Below, piece after piece: positions 35,741-49,005 of a DNA stretch of 64,000 nucleotides. Under the pieces are notes generated by a model that had not been told where the DNA came from, did no database searches, and was given only the letters and a program-made list of their open reading frames with translations. The stretch's first letter is position 1. Each line of letters starts with the position of its first letter. The position numbers were made by a program, and so were the translations under genes. The stretch covers positions 32,113,375-32,177,374 of the forward strand of contig OZ024895.1 in the NCBI GenBank assembly GCA_964017195.1, written 5' to 3'. This stretch comes from Siderastrea radians. Its lineage: Eukaryota > Cnidaria > Anthozoa > Scleractinia > Rhizangiidae.

Positions 35741-38700
35741 GTTGCATATGTTGACTATGTTTTCGATAGCCTCTACCGTTGATTTCAATTGATTTCTTGT
35801 CATGTTCATTCGGACAATGCCTTTTTTTTGTAGTAAGTGCTTTTCACTGTCGGTTATGTGGGTTTTTGAACTGATTATGCTTTACACTGCTTGTATTTGT
35901 ACGTACGTCGTATGAATACTAATTGAAAATCAGGATCTGTTCAAACATAACGGGACCTCTGGATTAAGGATATGAAACAAGCAAACAAACAAACGAACAA
36001 ACTACCGATAGCAGCAGCCAAAGGACGTTATTACACCATGTGGCAATTTTTTTAAATCTGGAAGTGAAAGTCATGCAAGCCTCGCAAGCCACGCAACCCC
36101 TGCAGCATTTTGTATTAAAACAAACATGACAAACTGCTAGCTGTTTCACGTTAACATAAAGCCGCTGCATGTGTTCTGTTAATGTGTTTGTTTAATTAGG
36201 AAGAAGAAAAAAGCTACTACCTACCTGTGATGTCAGAGTCGATTTTGTTACGTGGCAACACGTGACCGGTACGGCTGTTTTTTGGAGCGGGCTGAAGAAA
36301 AACAGCAACTTTTGATTGGAAAACTCTGAGGTAGCTCTCCTGTCTGGGCCAAACAAGAGAAAACTGTTGACAGCTTTTTGAAAGCAGGTGAGAGTCACCA
36401 AGATTGCATGAGAATTTGAGTACAATAGAGAGCAAGAGTTTGAACTGTCCGCTACTCTTGCCCTACTCTGGGTGCCAGACTGAGAGGCTTTTCTTGCATG
36501 GTTTCCGATTGCAGCTTGTGTTCACCTCCGGCCGATTTTGCTCAACGCTAGTGAGAAAATACCCTGTGGTACCCAGGGTACTCTTGCTTTTGTTTGGCCC
36601 AGGCTTAATACTGGGTTCAATAATCATTCTACAGTCTCCCCAGGCACACCCCCAGGGATACTTTTACTTCATGTTCTATTCTCCTCCCCCGGCACACAAA
36701 AAGGGACAATTCCCTACCCCCCATGACTGGCTTAGACATCAACTATGTAAAAGGGATTGCTTTGTTTTGGAAGAAAAACATTAAATAGATACAAATGTAC
36801 AAAACCTTTACTTTTAGAAAAGTTAAAAAACATTCTGAATTCTTTTGGGGGAATGCTCGACTCTCTCCTTTAGATACTGAAAGTAATCCAGATTAAATGT
36901 TGCATCTTGACTACTGAAGAAGAGGCAGGAGCCTCGAAATGTCTGTTTCTTTGAAACTTTTATTCCAGCGCCCTGATAGAAAAACTTTTTAAGTTATATC
37001 TAATATTAAAACACCCCTCTGAAATAGGCATTTTGAGGTAAATTATGCCCCTATTTAATAAACCCCTCGTTATCTAATAGACCCTCCTGTCTAGTAAATA
37101 CCTTTTGTGAAGGGCAGGTTGAATAAGACAAGCTAATCCAATGAAATCAACCCAGTATAGTTTTCAGTATAAATAACCGGTATATATTATTCTAATATTG
37201 ACAAAGACAGCCGTACTAGTGAAATTAAACTTTATTAACCCTTTCATTCCTAGACCAAGTTATGGTGAGATGATTTGTCACTCTAACTTTTTAATCTGTT
37301 GACAAAATTTCTATCGTGCTACCATTCAAATGAAACCTCTTTGGCAGAACTTTTGCATAGGACTATTTATTTCTTAGAATTTTCCAAAAGGAGATTTAGA
37401 ATTTTTGGTGAATTTTTTGCTTTGGACACTTTAGGAGTGAAAGGGTTAACAAACAATGATTTCGTGTGACGAATGTCAAGGCTTATGTTGTAATTTATAC
37501 ATAGTTTTTCCACTTTTATTGAATAGTTGCCTTTGAATCTAGGAAAAGTGGAACCTACATTTGTATATTTTAATACTTGTTTGGCCAAATATAATAATTG
37601 CCCACAGAAAATGCCCAAAATGATCTTAAAAAACTCCCAAGGTATTTTGGGGAGTTTTTTAGATCATTTACATTTAGGTTTACTCTTACATGTAAGCTCA
37701 TGTAATAGGCACTATTTTTCTCCAGTCGTTTGGTCACAAACTGATCAAAGTTAAGTGCGAAATATGTGGACTTGTCCACGAGGTTAGATGGCATTGTGTC
37801 AGCACACCCATAATTCATTGCATGATCACAGGGTTAACTTTGCGCTCCCATGGTCACCCGTGGCAGTTAAAAAATGTCCAGGGCCGCAAAAAGTTGATGT
37901 TTGATGGCCTGAATGGCGACTACGATTTGAGAAGTACGAAAAGAATAAAAATAACAATAAAATAAAATGTTCTTTCCTCGGAGTACCCTTTTTTCTTTCT
38001 TTTCTTTCCTCGACTCTTAAGTTCGTCAATTGTAGTAAAAGTTTAGTTCTAAAGTGCAAAATTCCTGATCGAGTTTTTAGGTCGCTCCCATTTTTAGACA
38101 CCATTTTGATTTTATTGACACCTCACTCCAGACCTACCCGGAGTTCTATGTGGTACATTTTCAAACATTAATATCGGTGATCATTTTGCACTGCTCAATA
38201 TAATAGACTTACTTTTCACCTGGGTTTGAACAATTAATCCATTTCTGGGGCATAAGTGAAAAGCCGTCGGGTGTTTATTCAAGTAAAAATGGTTTAAAAT
38301 TTTTTTGGTGTTACTAGAGGAAATCTGAGGGTTACTTTACAGTACTGGTCAAATGTAAGTTGACAGTCTGTATTTTGGCCAGGGCCACAAAGAATTCAGG
38401 GATGCTAGCCCAACTGGCGACCAAGCACTGAAGTTAATTTTCAGCCCTGTGAGCAGTTAGTTTTTCAGTTACCTCGATTCATCCCCAAACCCCTTTCACA
38501 AGACCACTGGAAAATCCCCAGGCCAGAAGGGCTGGATTTTTCCAGGGGTGTGCCTGAAGGTGGGGGGGGGGGGATGGTAACGGCTAGAACTGAACCATGC
38601 ATAACCATTAACAAAGTGCAAAGGGACTGGGAAAATGTGTTCGCTGTAATGTTCGCTATAGTTTGTTATATAGGGGTTTGTCTGGTGATTAGTTTGCCCC

Positions 38701-39452
38701 AAAATTGGACAGTGTTTTGTATGTTGCAGTTAGATCAAAAGATAACTATCGAGTTTTGAATGAAGAGATTTGTGGCTATTTGTAGGCATTCAACTCACTA
38801 GTTGATCTACTATCATGCATGCATTCAGTATCAGTTACGTAATGACATTTATTTGTAATGTTTATCATAATTATTGGAGAATTCATTCTTCTTTAAGAAT
38901 ATCAGGTTTCTGTTCTGCACATTTTGCTAAATATCATTTGTTATGGTGGGGACTTCATTATAAAGGGGTCTGTTGTATTTGGGTTCCTTTGTAAAAATCA
39001 GCTTACACCATGCAACACGTGGACTTGTTGCAAACCAGGATAAGTTCTTGTAGTCTGTATGTAGTGATTACACAAGGGAAAAGCTTTTTTGTTTTGAATG
39101 GACCTTGTGTTTTTTGGTGGATAGGTATAGTCTCACAAACAGCACACACAAGGCCAGTGGCCTTGAAGGGATAGGTCACTGCAGTGCCTCCCACAAATTT
39201 AAACCCATGGGATAATTCTATTAATTTGTATATAAGACCAGTTGCATAACCTGCGATTGAATTTGAATTTTGTTGTTCAGTTGTTGTTGTTTTCTTTATT
39301 GCCAGAGGTCCATATTTTGTGTGGACAGGGTTTTTTAGACAAAAAATTTAGTTTCTGCAATAATCTCTTTTCATTAGTCAGGTGTTTAAGGTCATTCCCC
39401 TGTATTGCATTACGCATCCTTACTGCACACGATTTGTTGCGTCAGTAGGGAC
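35741..39452. other. Interval without recognisable gene
   Basis: AT-rich host DNA with short open frames only. No conserved domain, splice-bounded exon or repeat with clear termini was recognised. A poly-G run is at 38562-38574. An inverted stretch around 37615-37670 (ATCTTAAAAAACTCCCAAGG / CTTGGGAGTTTTTTAGATCA-like) forms a short hairpin. Confidence 0.4.
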
Positions 39453-39979
39453 AACCTCGTCCCCAGGGCCTTCTCCTCATTCAAAATGGCGGTCGGAGAA
39501 ACCCCTGGCCAAAGCTGCTGAAATACTCCACGAATCGTGGAGTATTTTGTCGCGTGACACATAATAAATTGGCTTTTTTGGAGGTTGTTTCCAGCATCTG
39601 GCAGCCCCGTTTGTTTTACTGCAATCGGAAACCATTATTCCATGCACTGTCCCAGAGTGGAATCATCTGCCTCCTCATATTTGGAATGCTTCTTCTGTTG
39701 ACTGCTTGAAGTCCACCCTCATGCGAGACCAAAACATTAACAATTTCATCAGTAAAAGCCATTACTATGACTGACTAACCGCTGACCGTTCCCTGTGCAC
39801 ATATATCCCATGAGGAAGATTTGCACAGTATAAGATTTAGATTTAGAAACAAAACGAAGACATTTCATTGTGTTTGCGTGACGAAATTCTAACGAACTTT
39901 TGGAGCCACTTTAGCAGCCTTGGCCAGGGGTTTCTCCGACTGCCATTTTGAATGAGGAGAAGGCCCTGGGGACGATGTT
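39453..39979. mobile_element. MITE, second copy of the AACCTCGTCCCC family
   Basis: Same termini as 21775-22094 (CTCGTCCCCAGGGCCTTCTC and inverse). It is longer because a LINE fragment is nested at 39634-39843. Confidence 0.85.
39634..39843 (+). mobile_element. LINE 3' fragment nested in the MITE
   Basis: Plus-strand reading gives the RT C-terminal block PCTVPEWNHLPPHIWNASS and a stop after SKSHYYD, then a short 3' end with TTTAGATTTAG repeats. MITE sequence resumes on both sides (GCAATCGGAAACC before; AAACAAAACGAAGACATTTC after). Confidence 0.75.
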
Positions 39980-41147
39980 CTTCCAGGGAGTAATGGGTTT
40001 CCTATATATGAGGCTAAGCTCACCAAATATTTTAAACCTTCCATTCATCGTCTTTTTGTTTAAAGAGTTAAAAGAAAAACACCTGGTCGAAATCATGACC
40101 TTGAGAACATGCACGTAAGGAAGGTTTTAAGTCAATTTTGTCTGATGCTTGGAGCATCTGCCATAAAACGTCTAGTAAATTGCTCCTTGTTATCGATATT
40201 TTACAGCTAGTACATTGTTTCAAGATTTGCTTTAATCTTGTGCTTCCTCTTCCTATGGAAAGTAGCGTAAACTGATCAAACAAACGTGTTCGTAATGCGA
40301 AAATGCAAGGAATTAGGGGGTAACTTGAGATGATAATATCTTGTAAACGAACATGGGGACCTCTTCTTTTTATTTTATATTTCAAAGCATTTGTGAAAGT
40401 TTAAATCGTATCTTAATTTTATTTCGGGGAAATGACCTTAAGTGAGGGGTATCTAGTACTTTGCAATGAACTAGCATCCCATCGAGGGAGAGACTACTAC
40501 CTCTTCTTGTACTGGTTCATTCTTCAAAAACTGGAATTACACATCAGCCCCCTCTGGGCTTCCTGTGGCCCGAATGACTTATCTTGGAACATAACCTATT
40601 AATCCTAATTCTATGTGTACGCTGAAAGTGTTCTTAACCATGAGACTTTGAACAGTCAGTAGGGCACACAGGGTGACAGCATCATGCCACAACTTGAAGA
40701 CGTTTCTTAAAACATAAGCAAAGCAATATTAATTGGAAAAATAACACATGAATTCTGAACTCAGTTGAACTGCCGGTTTCATTTTGACTGCCATCAGTTA
40801 AAACCATTCTAGTTAGGAATAGTTTAGAACACCTCTTTGCATTAAAACCTATCTAGAAAACTCAAATCTTTCTCAAAACCTCTCAAGTGAAATTCCTACT
40901 AAGATTTGTAAATTCTTTAAGTGTTGCTGTTTATAAGCAATTTTTGTATTAAAATCTAACACTCACGTATGAGGAGAAAAGGAAAATATTAGATTTTGGC
41001 ACAGGAAATGTTTATGCTGGAAAAATATATTCTGGCTTTGTATAAAAGGAAATATTAATAACGACTAAGCAGCTTTTTATAAAAGGTAAAATATATTTGA
41101 ATTATAGTTTTTTTGCTTGCTAATGGAATGGCTGTTGTCTTCTTAAG
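39980..41147. other. Upstream flank of zinc-finger gene B, no gene seen
   Basis: Non-coding; probably intron of gene B near its right end. A short SINE remnant (AACTAGCATCCCATCGAGGG) is at about 40469. Confidence 0.4.
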
Positions 41148-41944
41148 AAATTCTCTCACAAGACAAAGCAGAAATGAATGCTCAGAAGAATACTGGAAGG
41201 AAACCTTTCAAATGTAATACTTGCGACAAGAACTTTAATCGCCAGTCAAACCTTAAAGTACACCTAAGGATACACAATGGTGACAGACCGTACAAGTGTA
41301 CTCAATGTGACAAATGCTTTAACAATTCATCAGCTTTGAGATGTCACCTGAGGACACACAGTAATGAAAAGTCATACAAATGTACTCAATGTGACAAATG
41401 TTTTAAACTGCCATCATATTTGAAAATCCATATGAGGATTCACAGTGGTGAGAGACCGTACAAGTGTACTCAATGTGACAAATGCTTTGGAAAGTCATCG
41501 ACATTGAAAATCCACATGAGGATTCACAGTGGTGAGCGACCGTACAAGTGTACTCAATGTGACAAACGTTTCAACCAATTAACAAATTGGAAAACTCACT
41601 TGAGGGTGCACACTGGTGAGAAACTATACAAATGTACTCACTGTGACAAATGCTTCACTGTTAAGGCGAGTCTGCAATATCACAACAGAGCAAATCATGA
41701 TGATTCGCTTCACAAGTGCAACCTATGTGACAAATGCTTCAATGATGACAGCATTCTAAAGAGGCATAATTGCAGCAAACGTTCTGCTACAGACAAAGAA
41801 AGATTCACCTGCTGGATGTGCCAAGAATATTGCCATAATTATTGTGGAATTCTCTACCACATGTATAAACATATGACGAGACCAAGGTTTGTAAGAACTG
41901 GCAGTGATGAAGTTATGATTCTGGAAAATATTTGCCCTCAATAG
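41148..41944 (+). CDS. C2H2 zinc-finger gene B, last exon (intact)
   Basis: Poly-C2H2 protein, nuclear DNA-binding by family. The acceptor CTGTTGTCTTCTTAAG ends at 41147; the ATG at 41174 is internal to the exon. Six standard fingers follow (FKCNTCDKNF; YKCTQCDKCFNNS; ...CFKLP; ...CFGKS; YKCTQCDKRF; YKCTHCDKCFTVK) with HSGERPYK-type linkers, then a seventh ending in HNC (HKCNLCDKCFNDD...LKRHNC) and the FTCWMCQEYCHNYCGILYH block with a DEVMILENICPQ end. Upstream exons were not found, so the N-terminal effector domain is unknown. It is the only one of the three paralogues without a break. Confidence 0.85.
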
Positions 41945-44479
41945 GTCTTTGTCTCAGCCTTATAATATAGAAAAATAGGGGAAATGTATTTGTGGAAAAT
42001 ATTTTGAGGGTACATGAAAGGACAACTGTTTAATTGCAACCTTATTTCCTTTATTAAAAATTGGAGAAATTAATCCAACTAAAAACAGGTTGGTCTCTCT
42101 ATAGGATGTATAGCATTCAAAAGGATTCTGCTGTCTGTCCGTTTGTCCTTTTATGTCATCAAAAAGTTACATCTTTTGATTGAACACAATGGTACCACCT
42201 TAACCATTTTTAAGTTTCCTTACAATGTTCAAAGGATTGTCAAATATTCAAGTACCTTTTTGGAAGGAAGCCACAATTCAGGCTGGAAATCATCTGTTCT
42301 TATGGATTCAATTTACTTACTGCAAAATGATAGTCGTTGGTAGTGAAACCTTTTGCTCAGTCATCATGTTAGAATTATGAGATAATATTTGATCATGCAA
42401 CTGGCCTGTAGACGTGAACTATGGTGAGAGAGAACAAGAACATTTTTTTGCTACAGTTGTGTTTAAATTGTGGTTATTATTTGTGAGTTTGAATTAGCAC
42501 ATACGGTGGAAAACTTTCCTGGAAAGATTGTCTTCAAGTAGTATATAGCACATTGGCAGTTAAAATATTAGAGATTAAGGGATGTATTTAAAAGTTGTTT
42601 ACGTTACAGTTTTGTAGTACAGAAGACTGCCAACAGCAGTTATCGTTTCTTACCTTGTATAGAAACACGTTTTCCTTGGGTTTGGGTTTTGCTGGGCTGT
42701 CTCCAAAGTGACATCTTGTATGTGAGACACGTTTTCCTTGGATACTGTTAGACAGGGTGCGTAGTTAGGCGTAGTGCTGTTGTGGTTTAATAGCGCGTCG
42801 GACTTTTTTTATGGGGGGCCGGTTGTTCGAAACCTGATTAGCGCTAAAGTTGGTATAATATTGTCCACGATTTCTGATTATATTGTTTAAAAGCGTTACC
42901 GCTGCTAAGTTATACGTGAGAATTAAAAAAAGGAACCAAACTCAAATTGTCAAGTGAAAGGCATTATTGGCCTAACAATAAAAATTTTATGATATCCCTC
43001 GCTGTCATTGATTAACTTCAATTTTAAGGACGTGAGGGAAGGGAATTCTCTAGGGGTATCCTTGAATTGGTTAATGGGTATACCTTCTAGACCTGTATGC
43101 CATGTGCTTTTAGCGATCTAGCCTCAAGCAATTTGTTGAGTTTCGGAGCTACAATTCTAACCCACCTCCTCCCACATTGTCGTTTCCTCCCTCTGTTTCC
43201 TTATATGTTAGGGGTGCGGTTCATTGCCCTCACCCTTGATGGGCGTAGCTTTGTTTTATTGTGTCGTTAATTTTTGCAGTGAATTTTGGAATATTAAAGC
43301 GGCTATGTGTTGCTTGCACATAGCCAAAATTTATCCAGACAAAAGGTTTGTGTCTTTTGTTCTAGCCCATCAAACTGAGCTACCGCTGACAACAGTAACT
43401 AGTCCCTGTTAAATTTGTTTGAGAAGATATGAACATTCCAGAGGGATAGCATAAAATATTTTACTGAAATCCACGCCGCTGTGGATTAAGAGTGAATTTT
43501 TAAATAGACGCTAATCCTGGGTTTGCTTAACCTGGTTTGAAAACTGGGCCCAGAAGTTTAGAGTGTTCGTGGTTCGATGCTACTTGTAAGTTCAGCACTG
43601 CAATTGGATTATTGTGTCGATAGGCAAGAAACCTTTTCTCCACATTCTCTAACACTGACCAGGTGTATAAATGGGGACATGTCCTGGCCAAAACTGCCGT
43701 GGTAATGCTGTGATGGACTAGTATCCCATTCAAGGGTAGAAGCTGTTGTCACGATACCTTACCTTTCGTTTACTGCGATTTGAACATGAATAATGATACC
43801 TTTAAAAGAAAATGTATTTCCCTCGGCTTTCAAAAGGAATAATAATTTTGTGATTGCGCCTGAGTTTTCAGGAAAGCGGGAGTCGACTATATACCTGTAT
43901 ATTTGTTACTTGTTACTTGTTATATAGAGCTTGAAATATCTTATTACAGTTAGTGTTTTTTGCGTTTTTGTTGAGTTGTAACTGCTGTTCCGTTTTTCAC
44001 CAATTGTGTCACGTTTTCTGTTTCTGAAATGTGACCCTTGTATGAGTTAAATAAGATTAACTGTTCCGTTAATAAAACAGTTAACTGTGTTCATGACATT
44101 GCTGTCAGTTTGTGTTCAAATGTCGCACTATTTGAAAGCTGCTCTCGTTTCCCTTGGGAGATCGAGAACTGTCGTTCGAGAAAAAAAAGTTGAACTTGAA
44201 GTAAAATCGTTTTGTAAATCACATCTCTAAATCACTTTACGGTGATGTTGGCATCCCAGAAAAGATAATTATTCTTTTACAATAAAGACGAACATGCCTA
44301 TTAACCCTCTGGAATAAGTAACACGCAAGATCTTTTTTGTCTTTTATGAATCTCAAAAGAAAATCAATTTACAAATCCGATCTTTTGGGACGAGGAATAT
44401 TCTTCTAACACCTAGTAGCTCTGAAACACGAGACCCTGTAGAGTTAAGCCTGCGTAGCAAGCGTTTCCGTGGGGTTTTA
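41945..44479. other. Downstream flank of zinc-finger gene B, no gene seen
   Basis: Parallels 26503-29200 downstream of gene A, for example GTAGTGAAACCTTTTGC at 42340, a SINE-like unit about 43560-43740, and GCGGGAGTCGA followed by TTGTTACTTGTTA at about 43877. No coding signal. Confidence 0.5.
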
Positions 44480-44623
44480 AGAGCAAAAAAAAGTCCGAAG
44501 AATGGGATTTTCGAAGGTTAATGTAGTTGCTCTCGCCCCATTTTTCGCGCGGCATATTGCCCTCGCCCCATTTTTCGCGCGGCCAAAACTTCGAAATCCC
44601 GTTCTTTGGACTTTTTTTGCTCT
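44480..44623. mobile_element. Foldback MITE with internal direct repeat
   Basis: Termini AGAGCAAAAAAAAGTCC and GGACTTTTTTTGCTCT, inner arms GATTTTCGAAG / CTTCGAAATC. The centre holds two copies of CTCGCCCCATTTTTCGCGCG (44532 and 44561). Confidence 0.85.
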
Positions 44624-45417
44624 GACACCCCAGAGACAGTTTACAGTGGGTCTCAAAGGAAAAGAGTTCGAAATAAACGACCGCCAAAGGCGGTAGTATC
44701 TGGGGGTTCCGGGGACATGCTCCCCCAGGCCCGGGAAATTTTGAAATTTTGTACTTCGGGAAGAAGATTTTCAGCATTCTTAGGTAATTGATTTGTTTTC
44801 CCCTTTTTGACATCGCAGACCGTAAATGAAGCTTCCAATTTAACAGATTAGCAGAAAAAATATATATGATCGTCTGCTGTCAGTATGGATACAACGTTAA
44901 ACGCGGTCAAACGAGAACATAAGAAAGGTACTTCAGAGATAAGGGAATTATTTTCACTGTTCAAAGTTTGATACTTAATCAGTACCCTGTAGATTTACTA
45001 AAATGTTTCGAACTTAACTAAAAAGTTCTAAGTGTTTAAAAACGAGAAACGGACTTGTCGGCGCAATTTGTAAAAGTAATTTTGTTCAGGTGTGGAATAT
45101 TTAATAGCAAGGAAACTCGTTTATTTGAGAGAAATGCAAATATATTGTCTCACCCACTATTTTATATCAGTTCTTGCTCATGTTTCTACTGCATCGTGAA
45201 TAAATCTTGCGATGAAAAACGAAAAAACTGCCTCAGGCGTTTGACCGCGGTGGAGATACAACGCATCAAAGGCCCTACTCTTGACTGGCTGCACTGAAGT
45301 ACCAATCGAAAAGACTGATTATTATCTTTTATTGGTAAAACACACAATTTCCTAACGTCGCTTTCCATTGAAAGTGCTTACTGTGTCGCTGTCGTATTTT
45401 GCCGGGTCAGTTGAGTC

Positions 45418-45834
45418 AGGGGCACCCAACGGTTCGTTTCGGGCATTATCTGTTCGGAAGGCCTAAAATCGCCTGAAATATTCGGATTCAGTTGCAGTGA
45501 AAGCTAGAGATTTCTTCGGCGAAACTTCACCTCGGACTTTCGTAACAAGAGGACTCATTAGTTCCTATTGTTTTCACAGGGACAAATATATCATTTGGAG
45601 TTCAAAATAAGGTCAGCTAGCATTTTCGGAGAGCCATCAGCAGCTCGGAAATTCGGCGAATAGGATTCTCTTGCCTAAAATTTTCTGCAGCCTAAATTTT
45701 CAGCTAAGAACGCCGAACAGAACAATCTGTATTAGCTTACACAAATATGCCTTTAAAAGGCTCTGAAACGATCTAAGGAAGCTGAAAATGATATTTCACC
45801 TATGTTGCCCAAAAACTTCTCGTTGGGTGCCCCT
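45418..45834. mobile_element. hAT-type MITE with perfect 8-bp target duplication
   Basis: Termini AGGGGCACCCAACG / CGTTGGGTGCCCCT, 417 bp, flanked on both sides by GTTGAGTC (45410-45417 and 45835-45842). No coding capacity. Confidence 0.9.
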
Positions 45835-46032
45835 GTTGAGTCGCCTGTCGGTGTTTAGAAAGTCTCATGTCGCCAGTTTTCAGGGCCGTGTCGGTTGTCG
45901 CTTTTACCCCTTGGAAGGCCTCACCCATAGTACAACAGAAACTGTACGGTTTTAACCGACGACGCAACCATAACCATAGTGTTAGGACGGTTCTTGTGAA
46001 AACGACACCGAATGATACACGCATAAAAGGAA

Positions 46033-46184
46033 CACCTTATCGTACCTTTTTGGTACGCTTCGGCGGCATATCAGACGAGTTTGGTCGAGCGATGGTTCGC
46101 AATCTCGCCAAAATACCCATGGCGAGACCAAACGAGCCTGATTTGCTGCCGAAGCGTACCAAAAGAGGTACGATTAGGTATTTA
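46033..46184. repeat. Imperfect long hairpin
   Basis: Arms of about 60 nt: CGTACCTTTTTGGTACGCTT followed by CGGCGGCATATCAG pairs with GCCTGATTTGCTGCCGAAGC followed by GTACCAAAAGAGGTACG. Probably a foldback element. Confidence 0.8.
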
Positions 46185-47114
46185 CCGTACCCAACTTCTT
46201 CGTGCTAAAACCCGGCGTTATTTTTCGAGTTACCGTGATCAGTCAGTCAGTAACATGGCAAGTGAACCGTGAGAATAATAGTGCGTTAATACTCTTCTCT
46301 AACTCCTCATCCGTTATTTTTTAATTCCTTTGTTTGGAGTTTTATTCTCGTAATCTTGGAAGACCAAATTAAGAGGGAAATACTCCATTTTGAAACAAAA
46401 AAGTTTCAGCGCTCTCCGTAAACGTACACGCGAGCGCCCACTTCCAATTTTGGCGCGAAATTGTATTTTTTATCAGTTAGCCTTAAACAAATTACTTTCT
46501 CGTCAAACAAAGTAATAGTTTTGCGTTTCGTTGTATTTCTGTTGTAATTTTCATCTCTAAAGTCTACAAAAAAGTGCGAGTTTTAGGAACTGTCCATAAT
46601 ATCGTAGGATATCAGGTCAGTGACTTGATATCGTGGAAGATCATGACAGTAAACAAGGCTTCTGATTGGCTAATTCACGGTTTGGGTACGGTAATCACTA
46701 AAAGCACCACTGAACATTAGCATTATCGCAAACATGTGTAGAAAGCTTGCCTCTAGCATCCACACGTGCGTTTGAGTTCTGGCTGGATTACCCCTGACGG
46801 CTACGAAGATGTTTCAGTCAGGTAATACAAGGTCTTCACATAATCCAAGGAATTAACTGAATTGGCATGGATGGTTCCTTCGGTCTGCTCTCTTAGACAA
46901 CATGACGGTTGGTCGGCCAAGAAACACTTTGTGAAGGTAGGCCGTCTCAAGAGGAGCTGATAATAAAGGAAACGACTGTTTTCCAAGCCTTCATTATTCA
47001 CCCAGTTCATACTTCGTAAGGAGACAATTTCGCCTCTTTTTTTCTGTAAGGCTGCCGGAGGTGGGGTGCAGGAATCACCCCCTCCCCCCCCCCCCACCAC
47101 CACCACCACCTAGC

Positions 47115-47985
47115 CGGGTGTTATCGAAGAGAATGGTTTTCAGCCGTTTTGGGTTTCCACGATCATGCTATGTAATTGGCGTGTTTTATTCTTTAGTAAC
47201 AGGTTTTTCTTATCTCTTGTGAATCGGCCTGCCTAGTGCAAAATCGAGCGCGGACGAAAGGGATAGCGAGCCCTCTCGCAGGAGAAACTCCTTTGGTACC
47301 ATCGATAAAAAATCACACCTCCTTATCTTATATAGGGCATGAACATGATTAATTTGTAAATTTTGTTTTATTAAAGGGCTATATCTGAAATTATAGTACA
47401 ACGCTAAATTTTGGCTTGCTCCCATTGGTCGAAATCGGTCACGTGACGCGATAGTGTCTTTCCTCAGCGGGCTCCTATCAGCGCACAGTGCCCGTTTTTT
47501 GGCAATTTTTCCTCAAAATTTAGCGTTGTACAATAAATACAATAGAGTCCTTCTGTCTCATGCCCTATGTGTTATAGGTTGCCCTCGAACCACGTTTCGG
47601 GCTATATTTGTTGTGAACATGAAATGTCCTCGGGCAACCTATCGCACGATTGTGCCTTCGACAGAAGAACTCTATTGTTTAAATAGGGCATAATAATTCA
47701 CTATATGAGGTCGAATTTCTTTAGGGTACCACCCTCAATACATTTCAAAGAAGAACTCCTCCAGGGAGGGGTAGGGATCACACGCGCTAGCTCTACGAGA
47801 ATGTCATGTGATTGAGTTGTGCGACGCCCGTGTGCTTGAGTGGTTGAAGAATTTCTGTTCTCATTTTTGCTGTGTTTCTGAGCACGAGGTAGGGATTGAG
47901 GTCCATAATACAAGAAGCGTTTGAATTTCAAATAAGTGTTACATTCTGTTTTGCAATCGCGTTTCGAGATGGTTTGGCTATTTGT
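47115..47985 (+). repeat. Dispersed repeat copy, split by a MITE
   Basis: Third copy of the repeat at 760-1330 and 35095-35740. The match stops at 47391 and resumes at 47693 (CACTATATGAGGTCGAAT); the interruption is the MITE at 47392-47692. Copy 1 has an uninterrupted site at about 985-1020. Confidence 0.8.
47392..47692. mobile_element. MITE with TAGTACAACGC terminus, second copy
   Basis: Same start as 32472-32705 (TAGTACAACGCTAAATTTTG) and same inner inverse CAAAATTTAGCGTTGTACA. It continues to about 47692 with the CAATAGAGTCCTTCTGTCTC / GACAGAAGAACTCTATTG inverted pair, so it may be two joined units. Confidence 0.75.
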
Positions 47986-48426
47986 TGCAACTGATGACTA
48001 CTTTTCCATAGCTTTTAAGCTTACTGATGATTTCATCATCCGGGGACTGTCTTTTGTTTGTAAACAGTGCCCTCCATTGTTGTTAATGGGGGTTTTTCTA
48101 ACTGATTTATATGCTTTACACCGCTTTCATATGTCAGGGGTGTAGCCAGGATTTTTCCAGAGGTACGCACAATTTTCCAAATCCCCCTCCCCACTCCAGT
48201 CCTAATTTGTTTCACCCTGATCAAAAATAAAACACAAACAGCGGTAATAAACATTATAAACTTACGCATTTTTATATAAACTTGACGTTTCGCATGCCAG
48301 TCAACATACATTTCCATAAGTGACCGTTACAATTTTCACAAGCCTTTTATACAATAGTGATAAGGGGTCTGGAACCAAGATTAAGAAAACAATCTTAACA
48401 GTGAATCTATAAAAAGCTACAGCTAA

Positions 48427-48620
48427 TTAATAAAGTATCAGCTTCTCACTGCTGACGTTGACATTAAAAGCTGGCTTCAGTTCTTGGATTAACAATGTTT
48501 CTTTGATTTTGCAGTGGTAATCAGTTTTGCCCGATGCTAAACTGTCAAAATGATCCCAATTGATGTTGTGTCCGGTGGTTTTGACATGGTCTGCACTGGC
48601 AGACGTGTGGTCATTTTTAA
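48427..48620 (-). pseudogene. Inverted copy of the PLE endonuclease C-terminus
   Basis: Minus-strand reading gives KNDHTSASADHVKTTGHNIN, then WDHFDSLASGKTDYHCKIKE and a natural stop. It is the inverted counterpart of 49590-49690 and keeps the full end of the protein. Confidence 0.8.
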
Positions 48621-48997
48621 CAATAGATATTGCTCTTGACAAACTGTATTCTCTTTCTGATCCTCCTACATTATCTCTTTCTGTTTTACAGAAATTGTTA
48701 GAATTTGCCACTAAGAAAAGCCATTCTCTTTTTGCTGGCCAATACTACGACCAAATTGATGGCGTAGCTATGGGTTCGCCATTAGGCCCAGTGTTGGCTA
48801 ACATCTTCATGTGTCACTTTGAAGAAAAATGGGTCATGAGCGGTCAAGTTTGTCCTTCATTTTGGTACAGGTACGTTGATGACACTTTCACCATGTTTGA
48901 AAACAAAGATACTGCTAATGGGTTCTTGCAGACAGTCGTCACAACAGTATCAAATTTACCATTGAATTTGAACGGGACAATGAAATTTCATTTTTAG
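48560..48997 (+). pseudogene. Penelope-like reverse transcriptase, palm segment
   Basis: Truncated RT: authentic coding starts at about 48625, where the inverted arm ends. It includes QIDGVAMGSPLGPVLANIFM and the active-site block YRYVDDTFTMFENKD with the YVDD Asp pair. It ends at a TAG near 48995, after which coding continues in the next frame. The RT fingers are missing, so it cannot encode an active enzyme. Confidence 0.85.
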
Positions 48998-49005
48998 ACA
49001 TCCTT

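Noticed and set aside
45867..46208. 113-codon plus-strand open frame
   Set aside because: It spans the foldback at 46033-46184. The apparent codons are palindrome halves.
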